A stretch of DNA of 64,000 nt from Lachnospiraceae bacterium (GCA_910574865.1 CAJTDN010000019.1:1-64000); one strand, 5' to 3'. Counted from the first letter of the stretch, positions 6,790-14,675 are shown. A program made the numbers and translations. The notes: generated by a model not told the origin, from the letters alone.

Positions 6790-8670
6790 TCACTGATTCA
6801 GTTTTCTCCGCGTCAATTCCGTAATTTCCTGAATTGCCTCGTTTTCCGTCATGGTGCCGTTGACATATCCTTCCAGCGTCCCGCCATAATCCGCATAATT
6901 GCCGAAAACACACTTGGCATGATTTTCAAAAACACTCTCCAACAACGGATATTGCCCTGCGGAATCCTTCATCGTGTACAATCCGCACTCTGCCAGCAAG
7001 GACATGTACTCCATGGCCAGTTCAATCTGGCCGCTGTTCGGATTGACGATGTTGTAAATCAGGCGAACAGGACTGACGGAAGTTTCCCCATTAATAGAGG
7101 GCAGTGGTACAAATTTTACACCTTCACCCACATACGGTTCCATGGTGTCAAACGCAAACAATTCCCCATTTTCAAATATTTCCGGCGCGCCCTCACCTTG
7201 GTAATACCGAATGTCCATATTCTCTATTCGCCGCAACAACTGCAGCACCTTACGAAACGCCTCCGTGTCAAACTGATACTCGCCCTCCAAAGTGTCACAA
7301 TACGTGGCGACATATTGCTCCAAAAGCACACTTTCAAGCCGAATTTTATTGAACTGTACCTCTTTGTCATACTTTTCAATAACATCCAGAAATGAATCCC
7401 ATGTAGAAACGTCCTCTTTAGCAAGTTCGGGATAAGCCGCCTCATTGCAGTAAAGAAGTTCTATCCCGATGCCGCCTGGCACGGCAAATATTTCACCCTC
7501 GTACGTGCACCCTTCCAAAACAGAAGGATACCACTGTTCTAATTTCTTCACGATTTCAGCATTTTCAGACAAGTCGACATAAGCGTGGTTTCTTACGTAG
7601 TTAAATGACGTCACGTCACCACCATTAATTCGATAAATGTCATATTTATCAGAACCGGACATCAGGTTCGTCAGGAACGTCTCTTGGTTCATCCCTATAT
7701 CGGACACGTAATCCACCGTCGCCCCAGATTCCGTCTCCAATTCCGATTTCAAATTTCGATGCGTTCCATCTAACATATCAAAGTCTGTCCCGGTTCCATA
7801 AAGCATCAATGTCCGTTCAAACTCTTGAACATGAGCCGTCTTTGTCGCCAATGTCAATTTTTCAAACCGTTTCAGCAACAACAAGGTATCCCCGCACTCC
7901 GCAATGACATCATAATCCGTGTCCATATCATGCAGATATTCCGTCATTCCATCTTCTTCCTTTACCACCTTCTGATCCACGCAATAATAATATCGTCCAT
8001 GAGTATCCACACAGAAAGATATCAGCCCCGTTCCAAACCCTTGGCCAAGTGAACCGTAGTCTTCCCCATTCTCTTCCGCACGGGCGGAAACCTCGTACCC
8101 TATCACTCGACCATGCTGGTACGTCAGCAGGCTCCCCGAGCCAGCCATCGAAACGCCCTCTTGTAACATTTCTTCCATCCGTTGTCCCCCCCACGGAAGG
8201 ACATAGGTATGCTCCGCATATGCATCATTCTCCTGCACTCCCACGCTCAAATATACGTTGGAATCCACCGCTTCAAAGTCAATCAAATCGGCAATTTCCA
8301 CATCTAATTCATATTCGTCCTCTATTCCGCCGTCTTTGTCCAATTTCAAGATGCTTTGATTCTGCATGTCCAATGCATATAACGCGTCACCGTACGCGAT
8401 TTGGGCAATTACCCTTTCCGGGAAGGCATAAGCCTCCCCGGGATTTCCTTTCGCGTCATAAAGCAGGATTTTATCTGCCGCCGCCACATAATAACCCTTC
8501 CCGTTTGAACATACGTCCATGGCATCAGCCAAATCTTCTTCCGCGATTTCCACTTCCGTCTGGCTTCCATTCCTCGCGCCACAACCGCTTAAAAATGCCA
8601 TTGGTAAAATACCCAGGAACAAAAACCACCGAAACATCCGTTTTAGATCATGCTTTAAATCACGCTTCAT
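6790..8670 (-). CDS. lipoprotein substrate-binding protein with extra N-terminal propeller-like domain
   Basis: The 626-residue protein has a basic N-terminus, a hydrophobic segment and the lipobox FLSGC at about residue 30, so it is a lipid-anchored extracytoplasmic protein. Residues from about 290 on (RTLMLYGTGTDFDML to the end) resemble family 1 solute-binding proteins: FLTNLMSGSDKYDIYRINGG, FAVPGGIGIELLYCNEAAYP, STWDSFLDVIEKYDKE. Residues 40-285 are extra and consist of short repeats such as GKGYYVAAADKILLYDAKG, GDALYALDMQNQSILKLDKDG and DTLLLLKRFEKLTLA, the look of a beta-propeller. Ordinary binding proteins are about 430 residues. The ligand is unknown. First gene of the ABC operon under LytTR promoter 3. 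Confidence 0.85.
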   Translation of the reverse strand: MKRDLKHDLKRMFRWFLFLGILPMAFLSGCGARNGSQTEVEIAEEDLADAMDVCSNGKGYYVAAADKILLYDAKGNPGEAYAFPERVIAQIAYGDALYALDMQNQSILKLDKDGGIEDEYELDVEIADLIDFEAVDSNVYLSVGVQENDAYAEHTYVLPWGGQRMEEMLQEGVSMAGSGSLLTYQHGRVIGYEVSARAEENGEDYGSLGQGFGTGLISFCVDTHGRYYYCVDQKVVKEEDGMTEYLHDMDTDYDVIAECGDTLLLLKRFEKLTLATKTAHVQEFERTLMLYGTGTDFDMLDGTHRNLKSELETESGATVDYVSDIGMNQETFLTNLMSGSDKYDIYRINGGDVTSFNYVRNHAYVDLSENAEIVKKLEQWYPSVLEGCTYEGEIFAVPGGIGIELLYCNEAAYPELAKEDVSTWDSFLDVIEKYDKEVQFNKIRLESVLLEQYVATYCDTLEGEYQFDTEAFRKVLQLLRRIENMDIRYYQGEGAPEIFENGELFAFDTMEPYVGEGVKFVPLPSINGETSVSPVRLIYNIVNPNSGQIELAMEYMSLLAECGLYTMKDSAGQYPLLESVFENHAKCVFGNYADYGGTLEGYVNGTMTENEAIQEITELTRRKLNQ

Positions 8671-8857
8671 CTCGTGATTCCTCGCTTTCTTATAATTCTA
8701 GTCTCTAACTCCGCATCCTACATGTAAACAATATCTGTTTCATGAATTCTTCTATGTCCCGATGATTCCGCACGAATCCTAATCCTGATTAAATTGCTTT
8801 AAATTATTTATTCCACATCGGACTCACTCCCTTCTATATATTTTTGACTGCACAGTT

Positions 8858-8919
8858 ACCATAACACATGTATTTACTCTTGTCTATAACTTGACCCTCA
8901 ACTCAACAATTTTGACCTT
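8858..8919 (-). promoter_or_regulatory. LytTR-type promoter 3 with two direct repeats
   Basis: AAGGTCAA (8912-8919) and AGGGTCAA (8891-8898) at a 21-bp period, then -35 TAGACA (8881-8886), 17 bases and -10 TATGGT (8858-8863). All spacings equal those of promoters 1 and 2. The 5' UTR to the binding-protein gene is about 180 bases. Confidence 0.8.
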
Positions 8920-8978
8920 ATTTCGTCATTTCCCTTGTCATCACGCCGTCACCATGTCTAAGCGAAACGTCTTTTATA

Positions 8979-9038
8979 GTGAAAGAGAACTCGCTTACGG
9001 TTGGGAGAAATCCCTTTTGGACATTGATTTGTTGCTAG
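8979..9038 (+). pseudogene. fragment of a second copy of the small peptide gene
   Basis: On the plus strand the frame ending at TAG 9036-9038 reads KENSLTVGRNPFWTLICC, matching the end of the peptide at 1000-1140 (ESQITVGKGPFWTLFCC). Identical residues are kept through synonymous changes (CCT to CCC, TGC to TGT) and a GC-rich hairpin follows the stop in both. Upstream similarity fades; the only in-frame starter is a GTG at 8979 without a ribosome site. It is a degenerate paralog or a very short variant, lying upstream of LytTR promoter 3 in the opposite orientation. Confidence 0.55.
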
Positions 9039-9125
9039 GAAGAATCGAGTAGTAGGCGGTGGCTAACCGCCGCCCTCTCACGGTGCCGAACATACGGTTC
9101 TCGTATCCGGCGCTTTCAATAGTTG
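9039..9125 (-). mobile_element. possible 3'-end remnant of a group II intron
   Basis: Read leftward the segment carries CCGGATACGAGAACCGTATG, a GTGAGAG stretch, a strong hairpin (GGCGGCGG TTAG CCACCGCC) and a CTACTACTCGATT end. That order resembles the domain V/VI and 3' end of group II introns as I remember them. No reverse transcriptase gene remains. Such introns often insert next to terminator-like hairpins, which fits the position just after the peptide fragment. Identification is from memory of the motif and needs a covariance search. Confidence 0.35.
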
Positions 9126-9170
9126 ACGTGCACGGACTGATAGGCTCTGGCTAAATCACAAGATATAAAA

Positions 9171-9210
9171 CCCCCTCGTCAAATATCTTGTTCCAATATT
9201 TGACAAGGGG
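9171..9210. repeat. stem-loop CCCCTCGTCAAATAT/ATATTTGACAAGGGG
   Basis: A nearly perfect inverted repeat of about 15 bp with an 8-10 base loop, lying between the possible intron remnant and the large nested repeat. Function unknown; it could be an element end or terminator. Confidence 0.5.
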
Positions 9211-9230
9211 ATGTTCAAACCCTAATTTCT

Positions 9231-9507
9231 AGCGTCGGTGTACGGAGGGCAACACGCCTCAGCCCATGTGATTTCAAGGGTTTTCAGCGTCATCTTCAAT
9301 CGGCGTACGTCCTTGTACGCCTCATTCATCTTCCTTGAAAACCCTTGAAATCCCTATGGGTGAGGTCGCAGAGTCGTGAAGAGGCATATTTCCCCCCTTT
9401 CAAGGCACTTGAGCGACGCGTACAAGGACGTACGCGGAGTGAAAGTAACGACGAAAGAGGGGAAATATGCCCTTCATCGACCGTGTTGCCTTCTGTACAC
9501 CGACGCT
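9231..9507. repeat. 277-bp multi-branched palindromic element
   Basis: The ends AGCGTCGGTGTAC (9231) and GTACACCGACGCT (9495-9507) pair over 26 bp; the two mismatches in the arm would be G-U wobbles. Inside are two long arms: 9257-9286 with 9336-9365, and 9383-9400 with 9454-9471. Each arm is capped by a GCGTAC/GTACGC hairpin. A half copy lies at 12009-12061. No coding frame is convincing. It looks like a non-autonomous MITE-like element or a structured RNA. Confidence 0.75.
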
Positions 9508-9569
9508 ACTATTCCTATTTACTATTTCTAAACACAAGTATAGTGCTTTTCACCCATATCTCCATCGCA

Positions 9570-10391
9570 TTACGACACCGGCTTGCGTATCGGGCAGTCC
9601 GACATGGTAATCTTGTCCCTTAACGCGTTCAGCCCGCAATCCACCAGATAATCCTGCAGAATCGGCATGGACTGGGAGGATGTCGGGCCGATGATGATTT
9701 CCCCGATTAATTCCGACATATGAAGCCCCAGCCTTCCGCACGTCCGGTTCAAATCAAGCGGATAATACTTCTTAATCCGCCCCTCCGACACATGGTATCT
9801 CGGTTCCACGGCAAATTCATTCAGGATAAACGGGGAAATGACCAGCCTACGCTCCTTCTCCCGCGCAAACGAAGGATGCTTGAACGCCGCCGACTGTACC
9901 CACGCTTCATCCATAACCTCCCGCAATTCTCGTTGTATTTCCGAGAAATCCGCCTCTTCCAGCATCATCTGGTAAAACGCCTCCACCAGCCGGTGCTCCC
10001 TCATGTCCTTCTGGTAATACACCGTCTGCAGCGATACCGCGCCACCCGTCATTTTCTGCATCAGGTTTTCATGGAAGGCGATGCAGACCCCTTGCCCCTG
10101 GTGCCCGTACCGCTCCCACTGCGCGGCGTCGTCCCTGTATTTGGAAAAGCAGGCCGCGTACGCCGAATAATGGTATTCTTCTTCCAGTTCCTTGCGGAAA
10201 AACTTTTCTATCTCACGGCTCTTTTCCTCCTTGCCGCATGCCTGCAGCCGTTCCATGACGGCCCGGCAAATACCGTTCATGAAAAAACGCATTTCGGAAG
10301 CGTCATTCATATTCAAAATATTGTTCAACCTCAACTCCGCGCAGCGGATAATACCGTCAAAAGCCACAAAATCCGTGTAATGATATAACAT
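9570..10391 (-). CDS. DUF2971 family protein
   Basis: The 273-residue protein begins MLYHYTDFVAFDGIIRCAELRLNN and has YAACFSKYRDDAAQWERYG near the middle, both hallmarks of DUF2971 (YHYT...W...YG). Its enzymatic activity is not established; DUF2971 genes are frequent in mobile and defence regions. It is 45 bases downstream of the HipA-like kinase gene, in the same direction, so it may be part of one operon with the two genes upstream. C-terminal DCPIRKPVS ends 63 bases before the nested repeat. Confidence 0.85.
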   Translation of the reverse strand: MLYHYTDFVAFDGIIRCAELRLNNILNMNDASEMRFFMNGICRAVMERLQACGKEEKSREIEKFFRKELEEEYHYSAYAACFSKYRDDAAQWERYGHQGQGVCIAFHENLMQKMTGGAVSLQTVYYQKDMREHRLVEAFYQMMLEEADFSEIQRELREVMDEAWVQSAAFKHPSFAREKERRLVISPFILNEFAVEPRYHVSEGRIKKYYPLDLNRTCGRLGLHMSELIGEIIIGPTSSQSMPILQDYLVDCGLNALRDKITMSDCPIRKPVS

Positions 10392-10436
10392 GGTCTACCT
10401 CCTTCCAAACACCCGGCGCACTAGCTCGTTCTCTGT

Positions 10437-11312
10437 TTATTTGTCAAAAAACGTCCTATACCTCTCCAGCTGATACCCAAGCACCGCCCGAAGCCTCCGG
10501 TGCCTGATTCTTTCCATTTCCGCATATATCGCGTCAAAATCCAGCCGAATCCCCGTCCCCAAAACCATCGCCTGCTGTTCAAAACTTCCGCTAAACGGCT
10601 TCGCCGACGCATGCATAATCAGTTCTTCCAATTCCTCGTACGGCGGAAACATCCCGTAATTGCCTAAGAAAGCCGCCCCATTGTCAAAAATCGGACACTC
10701 CCGGTATCCTTCTTTCGTCCGAATTAGCGCAAGATTATGGAAATGACGGTCTGTGTTCAGCGTAAGCATGTCAAAACTCAAAACATTACGCAAATAATTC
10801 GTACAGTCCACACCCGTATACTCTTTCACAAAATCAATCACGAATCGGATCCGCCCTTCCACGTCGGGTATCGTATATACCTTGTTTGTCAAGTCGCCCC
10901 CGCACACAACCTCGTACAACCGTTTGAACGTGACCAGTTCTTCCTCTTCCCGCAAGAAATTTTTACTCCGGCAGCCGCTTTTCCCGTTAATCGTGCACTC
11001 TTCGTATTCCACATAACGACGTATTACGCTCCCGTTGTCTTTTTCATTATCTTTCTCATTGTCTTTCCCATTGTCTTTCTCGTTATCTTTGTTCAGCCCG
11101 CGTTCTCCGTCGTTTCCACTCGTGCCAACTGCCCTCTCCCCCAAATTCGAGTGGCGCAATATCATGCTGCAGACTTCCTCTGCCAGTCCTTCATAGCCAC
11201 CGATATCCTGTTTGTACCAGTATCCATCTTTATAATACTTGTTTTCCACGCCCATACTGGAAAAACCGCTGTCATTTCGCCGGTAAGACTCCTCAATCCG
11301 ATAATCAGTCAC
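10437..11312 (-). CDS. HipA-like (CtkA-type) protein kinase
   Basis: The 291-residue protein contains the HipA C-lobe signature LTLNTDRHFHNLALI (about residues 182-196: catalytic Asp in the NTDRH motif) and the metal-binding CPIFDNGAAFL (about 207). These kinases phosphorylate translation factors in toxin-antitoxin systems. The N-lobe region is interrupted by a low-complexity stretch of about 20 residues made of repeated KDNE/KDNG units (DNA 11033-11092, 12-bp repeats), near residues 73-93. It overlaps the small upstream gene by 8 bases. No HipB-like HTH antitoxin is beside it, so whether it acts as a toxin is open. Confidence 0.8.
   Translation of the reverse strand: MTDYRIEESYRRNDSGFSSMGVENKYYKDGYWYKQDIGGYEGLAEEVCSMILRHSNLGERAVGTSGNDGERGLNKDNEKDNGKDNEKDNEKDNGSVIRRYVEYEECTINGKSGCRSKNFLREEEELVTFKRLYEVVCGGDLTNKVYTIPDVEGRIRFVIDFVKEYTGVDCTNYLRNVLSFDMLTLNTDRHFHNLALIRTKEGYRECPIFDNGAAFLGNYGMFPPYEELEELIMHASAKPFSGSFEQQAMVLGTGIRLDFDAIYAEMERIRHRRLRAVLGYQLERYRTFFDK
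11033..11092. repeat. five 12-bp tandem repeats inside the HipA-like gene
   Basis: Units of the type TTGTCTTTCTCA repeat about five times and encode alternating KDNE/KDNG. Copy-number changes would keep the reading frame. Confidence 0.85.
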
Positions 11313-11652
11313 GCAATTTCACATCCTTCCAGACAATCTCCTCCCCCGGAAAGCGAATCCAGTTAAAGTCCTCCCACATCACCCCGTGGGTAATCTTCAC
11401 AATCTCGTAAGGATTATATTCTTCCAGGCCAAGCCCCTCCAGATATGCCAAAAGGCAGGGCCGGTTGCGGTCCATGCAACGGCTTTCCAAAAAACGGTAT
11501 ACCCGCTCGACCGTCACCTCGCCTCCGTAAAACGGGTTTGACGGAAATATATTTTGGTGCTTTTTAATCCTTACTTTTTTACGCCTGTCATAAAGCTCCA
11601 CGTCAACCATTTCCTCGTCTTTCCACATCACCGTGAATTTATAGTCTTCCAT
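11305..11652 (-). CDS. small partner of the HipA-like kinase
   Basis: Starting at the ATG at 11650-11652 (preceded by GGGAGGGTGAG), this encodes 115 residues: MEDYKFTVMWKDEEMVDVEL, then VRIKKHQNIFPSNPF and WEDFNWIRFPGEEIVWKDV. No named domain is recognised. The 8-base overlap with the kinase gene and its size suggest a role like HipS or the HipA N-terminal subdomain that is encoded separately in tripartite HipBST systems; this is an inference from gene order only. Confidence 0.65.
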   Translation of the reverse strand: MEDYKFTVMWKDEEMVDVELYDRRKKVRIKKHQNIFPSNPFYGGEVTVERVYRFLESRCMDRNRPCLLAYLEGLGLEEYNPYEIVKITHGVMWEDFNWIRFPGEEIVWKDVKLRD

Positions 11653-11754
11653 CTCACCCTCCCGCGCCAACCATCTCTTTTTCAAAACTATACCACGAAA
11701 CCGCGTGGTTTGAAACCTTTTTTTCCCACTTTCCAAAGTTTTCTCTAAATCTGA

Positions 11755-11852
11755 GCGCGGCTGCGTCAGCAGCCATTTTCCTTAGGCACGAAGCGCGCAC
11801 CCCCCAGAAGGTTTTGTGTCATAGGGAACGACGCTTCTTAAGACACAAAAAA
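11755..11852. repeat. two-hairpin repeat element, copy 1
   Basis: A GGCTGCGTCAGCAGCC hairpin (11759-11774) is followed about 40 bases later by TTTTGTGTC (11812-11820) pairing with GACACAAAA (11842-11850). A second copy with a different but compensated stem (GCGTC/GACGC) lies at 42046-42178. Confidence 0.65.
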
Positions 11853-12008
11853 GCGTTTCCAAAGCCACGCCCTTTTGTACCCCACAATACACCTCCTTCG
11901 TCTTCCAAAATCTCCCCATCAAAATATTCACATAAGATGAGGTAAATCTCCACGACACCAAGTCTCCATTCATAGTTCAACACTATGTGTTTTTCCACAA
12001 AATCGGTT

Positions 12009-12061
12009 AGCGTCGGTGTACAGAAGGCAACACGGTCGATGAAGGGCATATTTCCCCTTTT
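12009..12061. repeat. half copy of the 277-bp palindromic element
   Basis: These 53 bases are the reverse complement of 9455-9507 (AGCGTCGGTGTACAGAAGG... to TTTCCCCTTTT) with almost no change. The other half is absent, so this copy is truncated. It lies against an AraC gene remnant. Confidence 0.8.
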
Positions 12062-12084
12062 ACGCCCCTGCCTATATGCCTTAT

Positions 12085-12190
12085 TTTGACAAAACCAATT
12101 CAGATTTTTATATTTCCTCCGATACTCTGAAGGTGACATTCCAGTAGCATTTTTAATGCTTTGGACATATGAGAAAGAGAATACATGCCT
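12085..12190 (-). pseudogene. AraC-family regulator, C-terminal HTH remnant
   Basis: The minus-strand frame gives YVQSIKNATGMSPSEYRRKY, the end of the second helix-turn-helix of AraC regulators (typically F..G.SP..YR). Nothing recognisable of the rest of the gene remains; the frame then runs into the repeat at 12009-12061. Clearly a decayed fragment. Confidence 0.7.
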
Positions 12191-12197
12191 TTTTACA

Positions 12198-12659
12198 CTA
12201 ATGAACATCCTTTCTATATTCAAAGGCAATATCGCCCCTGACATATTCATAATTCTCCAGTTTGATTTCTTTAAAACCATACTTCCTATAAATATGAAGC
12301 GCCGGTTTCAGCCTGCTGTTCGATAAAATAAACAACCTCTTCGCCCCATGCTCTAACGCCCAATTCATTGCCGCCTCAAACACCGCGCTTCCCGCTCCTT
12401 TATGTGGAACATGCTTATTTGAACCGAGCTTGCAGATTTCCCATGTTTCCCCTTCCATCGGCATCGCCATGCACGTGGCTAGCGCCTTATCATTTTCAAC
12501 GGCAAAAAAAATCATGGCTCCCGCCTTTAGTTCTTCATCTATTTTTTCAAATGTCTCTTTATCATGCTCCTCCAAAAATCCAAAATTAGAAACAATCCAA
12601 TCCGTGTTAAAGTCGATAAAGTCCTGCCTGTACTTTTCTTCAAACGGAATCACTTTCAT
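12198..12659 (-). CDS. GNAT family N-acetyltransferase
   Basis: The best start is ATG 12657-12659, eight bases after AAGGAG; a GTG at 12668 is in frame. The 153-residue protein shows the GNAT acetyl-CoA pocket HVPHKGAGSAVFEAAMNWAL (R/Q-x-x-G-x-G/A type, about 88-107) and the C-terminal strand-helix HIYRKYGFKEI. The substrate is unknown. Its start overlaps the end of the MarR gene by 20 bases in another frame. Fused MarR-GNAT proteins are common in bacteria, so the pair probably acts together. Confidence 0.85.
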   Translation of the reverse strand: MKVIPFEEKYRQDFIDFNTDWIVSNFGFLEEHDKETFEKIDEELKAGAMIFFAVENDKALATCMAMPMEGETWEICKLGSNKHVPHKGAGSAVFEAAMNWALEHGAKRLFILSNSRLKPALHIYRKYGFKEIKLENYEYVRGDIAFEYRKDVH

Positions 12660-13071
12660 GTCCTTCACTCCTTCCCAAAATAAAAATCACCGTGTCAAGT
12701 GCCGCGCACAGTTCACCGCACTCATCCGCATTCAAGTCTCGAATTTTCGCCCTTATCTGTTGGTTCGTCAACGCAATCAGCCTTTCCGTCTCCGTAACGC
12801 CCTTTTTTGTCAACATAATATAAGCAGCCCTTTTGTCTTCGTCCGATTTGCGTTTCTCAACAAGACCCATTTTGCAAAATCCCTTGATAATCCTGCTCAA
12901 GTAGCTTTTGTCAATATGCAAGGTCTTTACGATGTCGCTCTGAATGCATCTTTTATTCGTCCAAATTTCAAAAAGAATCCGAGTCTCCACCACGGAATAT
13001 GGCGTGTCAAGATAGCCTGAACCCAAAAAACCCATTTTGACCGTGTAAAAACGATTGAATTTTCTTTCCAT
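12640..13071 (-). CDS. MarR family transcriptional regulator
   Basis: The 143-residue protein (from the ATG at 13069-13071; a TTG 15 bases earlier is also in frame) has the winged helix: YSVVETRILFEIWTNKRCIQ, the recognition helix LHIDKSYLSRIIKGFCKMGL, and the wing KRKSDEDKRAAYIMLTKKG. MarR proteins repress or activate nearby genes in response to small molecules; it likely controls itself and the overlapping acetyltransferase gene. Confidence 0.9.
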   Translation of the reverse strand: MERKFNRFYTVKMGFLGSGYLDTPYSVVETRILFEIWTNKRCIQSDIVKTLHIDKSYLSRIIKGFCKMGLVEKRKSDEDKRAAYIMLTKKGVTETERLIALTNQQIRAKIRDLNADECGELCAALDTVIFILGRSEGHESDSV

Positions 13072-13294
13072 TTTCCCGCTTTCCAAAGTTTTCTTAAGAT
13101 TTCTTCCTATTTTTTTCTCTTTTTTTCTAAAACCTTTAAGACGAACCCGCCATGTTTTTTAAATACTTTCGTTTATCCTATTCCTATCGAAAAACAAACC
13201 GTACAAGACATGGCAAAAAGCCGCTTGCTACAGACATAGTCCGGCTTTTGGCTTATTATGACAAGGAAAACAATCATGTAAAGGAGTGTGTGTC

Positions 13295-14644
13295 ATGAAT
13301 ATCGCAATGCTTACCAACAATTACAAACCGTTCGTGGCGGGAGTGCCTATCGCCGTGGAGCGTCTTGCCGAAGGGCTTCGTGCCTGCGGGCATACCGTTT
13401 ATATTTTCGCCCCGGATTACCATATGGAAAATGATGAAGAAGAAAAAGAGAGGGAACACGCGATGGAATCGCTGGAAACTTCCGCCGGATTCAACCCGGG
13501 ATGCACGTTCCGCTTTCCCACGACCAACGTCAAAATGGCCGGCGTGATGCCGCTGCCGCTGCCTATTTTCAGTTACCTGGATTCGATTTTTTCCGAACTG
13601 GACATCGACATCATCCACGTGCACCACCCCGTGCTGACCGGGAACGCCGCCCTGCACCTTGGCCGCAAATACCATGTTCCCGTCGTGTTCACGTATCACA
13701 CGCGCTACGAACAATACATCCATTACGCGCGGCCGTTTCGTGCGCTTGAGAAACGCGCCGCAAATGAGGACGCCATAGATGCCGCCACGGCACAAGCCGT
13801 TGTCACCTTCACCCAGGAGCAAATCGTCCAACGCTATCTGAATTATTTCGTGGAACAATGCGACCTGGTTCTGGCCCCGACCCAGACGATGGCAGATTAC
13901 CTGGAACCATTTGACTTGCAAACCACGATGGAAGTCGTGCCGACCGGGCTCGCCGCCGAAGGCTTCAAGGCACGCCCGCAGGCCGCGGGCATCCGCAAAA
14001 AATATTTGCCAGAGGACAAACGTTATCTTTTCTGTACCGTGTCCCGCATGGCAAAAGAAAAAAATATTGACTTCATGCTGCGCTCGCTCGCCCTGGCCAA
14101 AGAGCAAATCGGAAACATTTTCCGCGTGCTGATGATTGGTGACGGACCGGAACGCGACGCGCTGGAAACCTTGGCCAAAGAACTTGGCCTGGAAGAAAAT
14201 GTCACTTTTATCGGGGCCGTCCCCAACGACGAGATTGCCGCCTACCATCAGGCTTGTGACCTTTTCCTTTTCTCCTCCAGATCCGAGACGCAGGGAATCG
14301 TGCTCCTGGAAGCCTTCGCCTCCTCCCTTCCAGCAATCGCCATCGACGCGACCGGCACCGGCGACCTGGTTGTTTCTGGGGAAAACGGCATGCTGACCTC
14401 TGCGGACGAGCAGGACTGGGCCGACAAGCTGGCCACCATGGTAAAGAACGACATGATGGGGGAGGGGCTTTCCCTGAAAGAAATGGGTGCCGCTGCCAGA
14501 AACACGGCCGAACAATACGAAGAAAGCCGCATCGCCTCCAGGGTGGCCGCTTATTATAAGAGGGCCATCGGTGAAAAACAAAGTTCGATTCAGCGGGAAT
14601 TGAATCGCAAATTCAGACCGCGACTTGGTATAGGAGCGATGTAA
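13295..14644 (+). CDS. family 4 glycosyltransferase (glycolipid type)
   Basis: The ATG at 13295 follows AAGGAG by eight bases and gives 449 residues. The N-terminal Rossmann lobe begins MNIAMLTNNYKPFVAGVPIA and has DIIHVHHPVLTGNAAL and FTYHTRYEQYIHY. The C-terminal GT-B lobe has VSRMAKEKNIDFMLRSLALA, MIGDGPERDALE and the EX7E region SSRSETQGIVLLEAFASSLP. This pattern fits 1,2-diacylglycerol glucosyltransferases that build membrane glycolipids, using UDP-sugar at the inner membrane face. It is a single plus-strand gene with its own hairpin after the stop. Confidence 0.88.
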   Translation: MNIAMLTNNYKPFVAGVPIAVERLAEGLRACGHTVYIFAPDYHMENDEEEKEREHAMESLETSAGFNPGCTFRFPTTNVKMAGVMPLPLPIFSYLDSIFSELDIDIIHVHHPVLTGNAALHLGRKYHVPVVFTYHTRYEQYIHYARPFRALEKRAANEDAIDAATAQAVVTFTQEQIVQRYLNYFVEQCDLVLAPTQTMADYLEPFDLQTTMEVVPTGLAAEGFKARPQAAGIRKKYLPEDKRYLFCTVSRMAKEKNIDFMLRSLALAKEQIGNIFRVLMIGDGPERDALETLAKELGLEENVTFIGAVPNDEIAAYHQACDLFLFSSRSETQGIVLLEAFASSLPAIAIDATGTGDLVVSGENGMLTSADEQDWADKLATMVKNDMMGEGLSLKEMGAAARNTAEQYEESRIASRVAAYYKRAIGEKQSSIQRELNRKFRPRLGIGAM

Positions 14645-14651
14645 AAATGTC

Positions 14652-14675
14652 GGGGCTGCCATTCTGGCAGCCCCC
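14652..14675 (+). terminator. hairpin after the glycosyltransferase
   Basis: GGGGCTGCC ATTCT GGCAGCCCC forms a 9-bp perfect stem ten bases after the stop. The T-run is poor. Confidence 0.55.

Noticed and set aside
11819-12280. 153-codon minus frame between GNAT and the HipA partner
   Set aside because: It only strings together an AraC fragment, a palindromic repeat half and non-coding DNA; kept as separate remnants.
13274-14662. 462-codon open frame antisense to the glycosyltransferase
   Set aside because: It lacks any recognisable domain, has no ribosome site, and is a mirror of the GC-rich coding strand of a clear GT4 gene.
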